From the NCBI GenBank assembly GCA_025054735.1, contig JANWZG010000065.1:1-11952 (forward strand): a DNA stretch of 11,952 nt, given 5' to 3'. This document shows positions 1 through 6,066 of this stretch, one piece after another. The notes beneath the pieces are model-generated. The model saw nothing but the letters and a program-made list of their open reading frames with translations, had not been told where the DNA came from and made no database searches. Numbering within the stretch: position 1 is the stretch's first letter; each line of letters opens with the position of its first letter. Origin of the DNA: Cyanobacteriota bacterium (GTDB lineage Bacteria > Cyanobacteriota > Cyanobacteriia > SKYG9). A program made the translations under genes and the position numbers.

Positions 1-1082
1 TCACCCGACAAGCTCAGCACAAACCGCTTAGTGAGCTGCCTGTAAGCCTAATTGCTGCTGCCAAGCATGATCTTCAGGTTCTCCAAAGTTTGTATCGGCG
101 GGAGGGGCGGCAAATTGGTGACTGGATCCAACAAATTACTGACCTGCCCACGGCTCCTGTTTGGTATGAGCCAGAGCTAGGCAGGGTGGATGCAGCCTGG
201 TTACACAACTCAAAGGACTGGACAATTGATTTGCCTACCCTAGCTGCTCATTATCGGCAGCATGGCATCGGGCTGTTGGGCGAATACCGGACATTGCGTT
301 GGCAGCAGGGACAGTTAGTAGGAGTTTTACACCCCGACGTTATCTATCCCACTGACTTAGTGGGCTATGAGTGGCAGCGATCGCAGTTACTTAAAAATAC
401 AGAGTTTCTCTTAGCAGGTTACCCAGCCCAGAATGTACTGCTCTACGGTAGCCGAGGTTCAGGCAAGTCTTCCCTGGTCAAATCGCTGGTGTCGGCGTTT
501 GGTGACCGTGGCTTGCGGTTGATTGAGGTAGCCAAACCAGATCTTAAGGATCTGCCGACAATCATCGAATTGCTACGAGATGCTCCCCAGAAAATCATTC
601 TGTTTGTCGATGACCTGTCCTTTGAAGAGGATGGCGATGACTACAGAGCACTCAAAGCAGTATTGGAAGGATCCGTGGTAGCAAAAGCTCCCAATGTAGT
701 GGTTTATGCTACATCTAATCGACGGCATCTAGTTCGCGAGTTTTTGAGCGATCGCCCGTCTCCCAGCCAGAGTGACGAAGTTCATGCCTGGGATACTGTT
801 CAGGAAAAATTGTCTTTTAGCGATCGCTTTGGACTCACACTTACCTTTGAACCGGCTGATCAAACTACCTACCTAGCGATCGTCCATGCGTTAGCTGACC
901 AAGCTCACATTACCCTCGATTCCCAAACCTTAGACCACTATGCATTGCAGTGGGCAACTCGTTATAACGGTCGCTCTGGGCGCACAGCTCGTCAGTTTAT
1001 TGACTTTTTGCGAGCAGACCTAGCTATCAACGGTGCTCAGAGCGATGTCCAGAACGTTGCAAATCACACCAAGCTGGGCTAA
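1..1082 (+). CDS. DUF815-family AAA-type ATPase, 5' truncated by window edge
   Basis: The reading frame is open from nt 3 to the TAA at 1080-1082, giving 359 visible residues, so the true start lies upstream. A TTG at 90 would be an in-frame start, but the uninterrupted, protein-like frame before it argues against using it. A P-loop G-S-R-G-S-G-K-S (Walker A) is encoded at about nt 447-470. A hydrophobic strand ending V-D-D-L-S-F-E (Walker B) lies at about 600-629, and a sensor-1-like Y-A-T-S-N at about 705-719. The stretch before the P-loop (L-V-G-Y-E-W-Q...L-L-K-N-T-E-F-L-L-A-G) is the DUF815 signature, in which an ATPase domain follows a 'GYE.Q...L..NT..FL.G' segment. The family binds and presumably hydrolyses ATP; its cellular role is not established. 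It ends 26 bp from the convergent receiver-kinase gene. The family call is firm, the function unknown. Confidence 0.9.
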   Translation, partial: TRQAQHKPLSELPVSLIAAAKHDLQVLQSLYRREGRQIGDWIQQITDLPTAPVWYEPELGRVDAAWLHNSKDWTIDLPTLAAHYRQHGIGLLGEYRTLRWQQGQLVGVLHPDVIYPTDLVGYEWQRSQLLKNTEFLLAGYPAQNVLLYGSRGSGKSSLVKSLVSAFGDRGLRLIEVAKPDLKDLPTIIELLRDAPQKIILFVDDLSFEEDGDDYRALKAVLEGSVVAKAPNVVVYATSNRRHLVREFLSDRPSPSQSDEVHAWDTVQEKLSFSDRFGLTLTFEPADQTTYLAIVHALADQAHITLDSQTLDHYALQWATRYNGRSGRTARQFIDFLRADLAINGAQSDVQNVANHTKLG

Positions 1083-1108
1083 TTTTGGACACAAGCTAAA
1101 AAGCAACC

Positions 1109-2200
1109 TTAAGCAGATGGTAGGGCGACCCGCACAATCGTTTGCTTACTAGGAACGCTCTCTATACTGAAATCACCGCCATAAAGCTGAGTTAGCCGCT
1201 TGACAATTGCTAACCCTAGGCCCACGCCTTGCTGCTCACGAAGGGATCGATCAAACTGCATATAGGCCCCCACACTAGCAATCTGCTCATCGGTCATGCC
1301 GCAACCATAGTCGATGACATGCAGCACAAATTGCTGATTATGATAAGAGCTATAAACCTGCACCGCTGAACCGGGCTGAGAGAACTTTAAGGCGTTATCT
1401 AGCAATTCTTCCAGCAGTTTCTTCAATTTCCATTCAGACATCTGAACTGCTACAGGGTGCAACTCTAGCTTCAAATCACCCTTGCGATCGTACTGCTCAG
1501 CCTTTTGCATAGCAATCTCCGCAATCACGGCTTCAGTATCTTCTAAGCGATCCTGTCTTAGCGCCTGACATTGCTGAGGGTTAGTAGCCAATAAATCCAA
1601 CTTTACCATCAGCAGGGAGTTATAAACCAGACGGTGTAGGCGCTTGGTTCCCTCTTGGATTGATTCAGCAATCTCTAACAACTCGGCAGGGGCGATCGAA
1701 TCATACTCTTCGACTAGGATGGATGCCATTCCCGAAATGACATTGAGTGCTGTATTTAACTCGTGGGGCAGGGCTAGGCTAATGTTGTGGCGCAGATCAT
1801 CCAGTTTTTCTTGGGTTTTCCGCTCAATGACGGCCTGTTTGTCCAGACGAGCGGCGATTGCCTGTAACAACTCATCATGGGTAAAGGGTTTGGTCAGATA
1901 GTCGTCAGCTCCAGAGTCCATACCTTGACGCACGTCTGACCGATCAGCCTTAGCAGTAAGAAACAAAAAGGGAACAGTAGCCGTTTTAGGATTATGGCGT
2001 AGCTGGGTGAGCACACCGTAGCCATCCAATTCCGGCATCATAACATCACACAAAATTAGGTCTGGATGGAAGTCTTGGGCAGACTGAATCCCAACGGCAC
2101 CATTTTCAGCACCTATAGCATAGAATCCTTCAGCATCTAGAATGTCCAAGATGCTGTTGCGCAGGTCAAGTTCATCCTCAATTACCAGAATCCTTTTCAC
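1109..2200 (-). CDS. Receiver domain-histidine kinase hybrid (REC-HisKA-HATPase)
   Basis: This is a 363-residue soluble two-component protein. The receiver domain (about residues 1-122) has the acidic pair E8/D9, phospho-acceptor D52 in L-C-D-V-M-M-P, T82 and K104 (K-P-F). It is followed by a HisKA helix with H146 in L-P-H-E-L-N-T and an HATPase_c domain: N-box around E265-N269, G1 box D297-G-C-G, G2 box G-V-G-L-G-L at 325-330. The H-box keeps H-E-x-x-T but has Ala where a Pro usually follows Thr. There is no DNA-binding output, so the receiver probably controls the attached kinase. It starts with GTG, supported by an AAGGAG Shine-Dalgarno 9 nt upstream. That start lies inside the upstream kinase gene (23-nt overlap), so the two are co-transcribed and probably translationally coupled. 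The likely role is second step of a phosphorelay; the phosphate acceptor after it is not in this window. Confidence 0.93.
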   Translation of the reverse strand: MKRILVIEDELDLRNSILDILDAEGFYAIGAENGAVGIQSAQDFHPDLILCDVMMPELDGYGVLTQLRHNPKTATVPFLFLTAKADRSDVRQGMDSGADDYLTKPFTHDELLQAIAARLDKQAVIERKTQEKLDDLRHNISLALPHELNTALNVISGMASILVEEYDSIAPAELLEIAESIQEGTKRLHRLVYNSLLMVKLDLLATNPQQCQALRQDRLEDTEAVIAEIAMQKAEQYDRKGDLKLELHPVAVQMSEWKLKKLLEELLDNALKFSQPGSAVQVYSSYHNQQFVLHVIDYGCGMTDEQIASVGAYMQFDRSLREQQGVGLGLAIVKRLTQLYGGDFSIESVPSKQTIVRVALPSA

Positions 2201-5200
2201 TGGTCGTAGCTCCTTGTGTTTGTGGAATCAATACAGTAAACGTTGTGCCAATCCCTGCTTGACTAGAAACTGTGATCTCGCCGCCGTGTGCTTTTACCGC
2301 ATTTTTGACGATCGTCAGTCCTAGCCCTGTGCCTGGAATGTTGCCCACATTGGCTCCCCGATGAAATGACTCGAACAAACGCTTCTGGTCATTGGCAGGG
2401 ATGCCGATGCCCTGATCATGAACTTGAAAGACCACTTGGCTGTCGTTACAGCTCAGCGTTAACTGCACAACAGTATCTGGTGGTGAATATTTCAGCGCAT
2501 TTGACAATAGGTTTGTCAAAATATGGCGGAGTAGTTTTTCATCTAGCAACAGGTTAGTGCAGTCGCCGCAGCTTGTGAACTTAATCCGCTGAGTTTGCTG
2601 ATTTTCAGGGCAAACCTCATCAATCAAGTCTGCACAGAAATCTTCTACATTTAGAATGCCCAAGTTACAGCTCAACTTACCAGCCTCAGCTTTGCCCACT
2701 AGCAGCACATCGTTGAGTAAGACAGCCATATGCTTAGCAGCAGACTGTATTCGCCGGAGCACGGTGATTTGTTTGCTCATGGGCCATTTGGTGTAATAGC
2801 GCTCGATCGACTCTGCCGAGGCCAAGATTGAAGTCAGTGGTGTGCGGAACTCGTGAGATGCAATAGTAATAAATCGGGTTTTCAGCTCATTCAGTTCCTT
2901 TTCCTTAGTTAAGGCTTTGCGGATATCGCGCTCTACCTGCTTTCGCTCAGTGATGTCACGAGTGATACCTCGATAACCTTGGGGTTTCCCGTCTGTATTC
3001 AGCACAGGAGTGCCGCTAATTTCTAGGACGATCGTCTGCCCTGCCTTATGAATAAATGTGGCCTCTATCTGACTAAACGGCTGATGGTGATGAATGTGAT
3101 AGCTGAGTAGGGTATGCATTCGCACCGTTTCATCATCGGGCATGAAGTCAATCATACTTCGGCCCAAAATCTCTGTTTGGTCATAGCCCGTAATATCGTA
3201 AACACGAGGATTGACATAGGTAAAGTTAAGACCCAGATCGATTTCCCACACCCAGTCGTTAGTTTGCTCAACTAGATCGCGGAACTTAGCTTCACTAGCT
3301 TGCAGCGCCATACCTGCTCGTTTGTGATCGGTGATGTCAATCCCGACAACGATGGCTGCTTGGTTGTTGTTATACTTTTGCGCCACAATTAAGTAAGCAT
3401 GGCAGTTGCCATTAAAACTGATTTCAATCTCTTGGTTGATGGTTGACCTAGGACTAGCAAAAAAATCAGCTAACAGGTCGGTTAGTTGAGAACCAAGATG
3501 CAAGAATCCTACAGGCTGACCAACAAATTCCACCGGTGGCAAGTTAAAGGTGTCGGCCATGTGACGGTTTACTCCTAAATATCGGAGATCAGCGGTAACC
3601 CAGAATACTAACCCAGGTACAGCATCCAATACAGCACGGAGGTGATCCGTTGTGTGCTGTAGTTCTGTTTCTGCCCGTTTGCGTTCTGCTATTTCTAAAA
3701 TGAGTCGATCAGCGACCTCTTGCCACGAGGCTGTGCGTTCCTGCACCGTTTGTTCCAAGTTCCTGAGAATGTTGGCTAGTTCTGCCTCCACCCGTCGGCG
3801 TTCCTGCAATTCTGTTTGCACTTGCTGGTGCAACTCTGACTGATGAATAGCAATACTCACCTGTTTGGTCAGTTGCTCTAGTAGATTTACTTCCCAGGTT
3901 TTCCATTGGCGGTGACTAGCGCATTGATGAACAATTAACAACCCCCAAAGATCTGCCGGGGCTGATGGATGGGCAGAGACGGCTGGTAATGGCTGTTGAG
4001 TATCATCAGTTGCAGTATTCGATGCTATAGGCAGGGTGGCAAGGCGCTTGCCCATGACGATCGGCACAATTAGACTAGAGCGCACCTGAAATTGCGTCAT
4101 CAGGTCAACATAACTCTGAGGCAGCCCTGCACGATAGATATCGTTAATCACTCGTGAATGACCATTGCGGTAAGCAGAGAACCAATAGGGGTCAAAGCAA
4201 CTGCACGGGATGGCATGACCAGTCATCGACTCCCATGCTGGCAAGACAGACTCCATGGCAATAATACCCTCTGTAACAGGGTTGTACTGGTCAGCAGGGT
4301 TACTAACATCAAAGCGACAGATGATGGTGCGATCAGCATTGAGTAAGCGTCGGACTTCCGAAACTGTAGTGGAGAGGATAGTGTGCAAGTCTAGAGACTG
4401 GTGAATCTGCATGGTCGTTGCTGCTAAGAGGCGATCGCATTTCGCTTGTTCCTCTAGTTGGGCTGTGCGCTCCTGCACTAGGCGCTCTAGCTCTAGGGCG
4501 CGGTGTTGTAAGACATGCAAACGATCGACCTTGAGCTGTTGCATAGATTGTTGAACTTGCCGACCGGATTGATATCGTTCTGTTGGATCACTAGCTCGCA
4601 AAATATCCATATCGGAGATGACACCCAACAGCACACCATCACCATTGACGATTGGTAAGCAGGGTAGCTGCTGCTGACGCATTTCTTGATGGGCAAGCCA
4701 AAGCGAATTAGCAGTCCGTAGCTGAACTGTCAGAGGGTGCATTACAGCTTCTACAGTGCTTTTTAGGGGTAGCCCACAGGCGCGAAACCTAACAATGTCT
4801 TGCGAAGTAACAATCCCAATTGGTGAGCGATCGCCATTAGGTTTGCTAGATACAACCACGACCCCATTTAGGCGCTGGTCTGTCATTAATTGGGTCAGGT
4901 CAATAATTGCAGTATCTATACCTACAGCCACAAACTGAGTTGTCATCACATCCCCAACATGACGCAACTTCTCTAGGTTAGACAGGGGTAACGCCCGCTG
5001 AATGCTTGCAGGGGTAATCACACCAATGGGAGCTTCCTGTTGGTTAACCACAGGCAAATGCCGGACTTGCTGTTGATAAAACACTGATGGCGTTTTGCAG
5101 AGATGATCCAAGTCTGCTTCTGCCAAGGTGATGACAGGATGAGTCATTGCGTCCTTAGCAACTACGTCTTCTAGTGAGGTATGGTGACTAATTAGCCGCA

Positions 5201-5420
5201 CTACATCCCATGCAGTCAAAATTCCTACCAGGGCATCATGATTCACCACGAGTACACAACTTGCTAGCACGCCCTCATCAGCATTCGCCATCTGAGTAAC
5301 CGTGTCTATCAGAGGAGTATCTGGCGTAACCGTGAGAAACTGCTGGTTAATCAACGCTCTTGAGTAGTTGCAAAGAGAACTAGGATCTGAGCCGGATAGT
5401 GTAAACCGATACACGAGCAA
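2178..5420 (-). CDS. Multi-sensor histidine kinase: 4 CBS, GAF, 2 PAS, HisKA, HATPase
   Basis: The protein has 1080 residues and no membrane segment, so it is a cytosolic sensor kinase. Four CBS motifs come first (about 29-78, 92-143, 158-212, 226-275), each ending in the G-V/I-I/L-T/S pattern; two CBS pairs usually bind adenine nucleotides. A coiled coil (about 295-330) leads to a phytochrome-type GAF domain (about 341-528, with D-L-W-G-L-L-I-V-H-Q-C). The usual cyanobacteriochrome Cys-His is Ser-Tyr here (436-437). A second coiled coil (530-590) and two PAS domains (about 592-700 and 708-828) follow. The HisKA H-box has H856 (S-H-E-F-R-T-P-L-T). The ATPase domain has N974, D1002-x-G-x-G and G-T-G-L-G-L at 1030-1035. 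The frame is closed by TAG at 5430-5432, so the start is TTG at 5420 or GTG at 5414. A G6 run at 5421-5426 fits the GTG better. It is the first gene of an operon with the receiver-kinase. Confidence 0.94.
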   Translation of the reverse strand: MLVYRFTLSGSDPSSLCNYSRALINQQFLTVTPDTPLIDTVTQMANADEGVLASCVLVVNHDALVGILTAWDVVRLISHHTSLEDVVAKDAMTHPVITLAEADLDHLCKTPSVFYQQQVRHLPVVNQQEAPIGVITPASIQRALPLSNLEKLRHVGDVMTTQFVAVGIDTAIIDLTQLMTDQRLNGVVVVSSKPNGDRSPIGIVTSQDIVRFRACGLPLKSTVEAVMHPLTVQLRTANSLWLAHQEMRQQQLPCLPIVNGDGVLLGVISDMDILRASDPTERYQSGRQVQQSMQQLKVDRLHVLQHRALELERLVQERTAQLEEQAKCDRLLAATTMQIHQSLDLHTILSTTVSEVRRLLNADRTIICRFDVSNPADQYNPVTEGIIAMESVLPAWESMTGHAIPCSCFDPYWFSAYRNGHSRVINDIYRAGLPQSYVDLMTQFQVRSSLIVPIVMGKRLATLPIASNTATDDTQQPLPAVSAHPSAPADLWGLLIVHQCASHRQWKTWEVNLLEQLTKQVSIAIHQSELHQQVQTELQERRRVEAELANILRNLEQTVQERTASWQEVADRLILEIAERKRAETELQHTTDHLRAVLDAVPGLVFWVTADLRYLGVNRHMADTFNLPPVEFVGQPVGFLHLGSQLTDLLADFFASPRSTINQEIEISFNGNCHAYLIVAQKYNNNQAAIVVGIDITDHKRAGMALQASEAKFRDLVEQTNDWVWEIDLGLNFTYVNPRVYDITGYDQTEILGRSMIDFMPDDETVRMHTLLSYHIHHHQPFSQIEATFIHKAGQTIVLEISGTPVLNTDGKPQGYRGITRDITERKQVERDIRKALTKEKELNELKTRFITIASHEFRTPLTSILASAESIERYYTKWPMSKQITVLRRIQSAAKHMAVLLNDVLLVGKAEAGKLSCNLGILNVEDFCADLIDEVCPENQQTQRIKFTSCGDCTNLLLDEKLLRHILTNLLSNALKYSPPDTVVQLTLSCNDSQVVFQVHDQGIGIPANDQKRLFESFHRGANVGNIPGTGLGLTIVKNAVKAHGGEITVSSQAGIGTTFTVLIPQTQGATTSEKDSGN
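2210..2215 (-). promoter_or_regulatory. Shine-Dalgarno AAGGAG deciding the GTG start of the receiver-kinase
   Basis: AAGGAG reads on the minus strand with 9 nt between it and the GTG at 2200. It lies inside the last codons of the upstream kinase gene. It fixes the start of the receiver-kinase at a GTG and shows that this start is used within the overlap. Confidence 0.75.
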
Positions 5421-5447
5421 CCCCCCAAACTAGTTAAGCGCATCATG

Positions 5448-5467
5448 GGCAATGTGACAGCATTGCC
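5448..5467. repeat. Inverted repeat GGCAATG-6 nt-CATTGCC upstream of the kinase operon
   Basis: Two perfect 7-bp arms flank the loop TGACAG. The repeat lies 28 bp upstream of the kinase start, so it would fall in the operon's 5' leader or promoter. A third copy of the arm, GGCAATG, occurs at 5533-5539 in the same intergenic region. It could be an operator or an mRNA hairpin; no known consensus was recognised. Confidence 0.5.
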
Positions 5468-5498
5468 ACAAGTCCTAGCATTCCCAACCGATTGTTGC

Positions 5499-5504
5499 AT
5501 TATC
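5499..5504 (-). promoter_or_regulatory. Candidate -10 element (GATAAT) for the kinase operon
   Basis: On the minus strand the sequence reads GATAAT, five of six matches to the sigma-70 -10 consensus. No good -35 box is seen 16-18 bp upstream. Transcription would begin near 5492, giving a leader of roughly 70 nt that includes the inverted repeat at 5448-5467. This is a weak prediction. Confidence 0.25.
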
Positions 5505-5621
5505 ACTCGCGATACAACAAACAACACCTAGGGGCAATGAGAGCTATGGAGAGTAGGCATTTAAACCAGCTCGGAGCTTAGTCTCACACTAGATGGACAT
5601 CAACATGCTCTTTTAGAAATT

Positions 5622-5660
5622 CTTAATACAAACTTAATGTGTCTTAAATTTTCTTTACAG
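5622..5660 (+). promoter_or_regulatory. Pho-box-like tandem CTTAA repeats upstream of the KaiB-like gene
   Basis: Four units are in register: CTTAATAC at 5622, CTTAATGT at 5633, CTTAAATT at 5643 and a weaker CTTTACAG at 5653, with spacings of 11, 10 and 10 bp. Cyanobacterial SphR/PhoB-type Pho boxes are described as tandem 8-bp PyTTAAPyPy(T/A) repeats separated by about 3 bp. The first five bases fit exactly in three units; the last three bases fit only partly. The array ends 11 bp before the ATG at 5672, so it could recruit polymerase for the KaiB-like gene, particularly if translation starts at 5756. An AT-rich chance array cannot be excluded. Confidence 0.4.
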
Positions 5661-5671
5661 AAAAAGTAACG

Positions 5672-6055
5672 ATGGTTACGGAATGTTACGGTTCGTATCA
5701 TTGGAACCCGTCTAGACGACTCTGTCTAGACCACTGTGTTGCCCTTGGGTTGGATATGTCCATATCATCCCAACAAGATGAAGCCTATAACTTTCGGTTG
5801 TATATCGCCGGAATTGATGAGCCAAAATCTACTCGTGCGATCAACAATTTTTATCGCATGACTGAACGTATTGCCGGTAACTGCGACGTTGATATTGTAG
5901 ATATTTATACCAATATAGAACTGACCGAGGTAGATCGAGTCAGTGCTACACCTACGCTGATAAAACTATCTCCACCGCCTGTTCAGCGATTTGTTGGGGA
6001 TTTATCAAACATTGACCAGGTGTTGATGACGTTACGTATAAAGTTCGATCGCTAA
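5672..6055 (+). CDS. KaiB-family (thioredoxin-like) protein, KaiB paralogue
   Basis: The KaiB domain spans about residues 41-126: F-R-L-Y-I-A-G, then V-D-I-V-D-I-Y, then S-A-T-P-T-L-I-K and Q-R-F-V-G-D-L-S-N. It aligns without gaps to the end of KaiB. KaiB Gly88 and Asp90 (fold-switch positions) correspond to T120 and R122 here. The protein stops five residues after R122, so it lacks the acidic tail of clock KaiB. No kaiA or kaiC lies nearby. KaiB family proteins also form the N-terminal sensor of SasA, so a partner kinase is plausible; a multi-sensor kinase is divergently encoded 251 bp away. The start is uncertain: ATG at 5672 (127 aa) or ATG at 5756 (99 aa, near the usual KaiB length). Neither has a good Shine-Dalgarno. 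The first 28 residues have no KaiB counterpart and contain three Cys (residues 5, 18, 22). It ends 11 bp from the convergent channel gene. Confidence 0.87.
   Translation: MVTECYGSYHWNPSRRLCLDHCVALGLDMSISSQQDEAYNFRLYIAGIDEPKSTRAINNFYRMTERIAGNCDVDIVDIYTNIELTEVDRVSATPTLIKLSPPPVQRFVGDLSNIDQVLMTLRIKFDR
5710..5731. repeat. Twin palindrome GTCTAGAC-6 bp-GTCTAGAC
   Basis: Two copies of the self-palindromic octamer GTCTAGAC are separated by GACTCT. They form both a direct repeat (14-bp period) and a potential hairpin with 8-bp stem and 6-nt loop. The first copy extends to a 10-bp palindrome. The element sits between the two candidate starts of the KaiB-like gene, ending 24 nt before the ATG at 5756. 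It is coding if the longer protein is real, and a leader hairpin or operator if the shorter one is. Confidence 0.5.
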
Positions 6056-6066
6056 CTACTTCCTAG

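Noticed and set aside
1083..1108. Terminator between the convergent DUF815 and receiver-kinase genes
   Set aside because: The 26-bp gap holds short A- and T-rich runs but no stable GC stem.
1644..1901. Open frame antisense to the receiver-kinase gene, and similar short frames opposite or out of register with every large gene
   Set aside because: They lie inside well-supported genes with intact motifs, resemble no family and have Ser/Arg/Cys-rich compositions typical of shadow frames.
3837..4400. Functional cyanobacteriochrome photoreceptor
   Set aside because: The canonical chromophore Cys-His is replaced by Ser-Tyr, so bilin attachment cannot be claimed from sequence.
5672..6055. Core clock gene kaiB
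   Set aside because: No kaiA or kaiC neighbours, different fold-switch residues and a shortened C-terminus. It is better called a KaiB-family paralogue.
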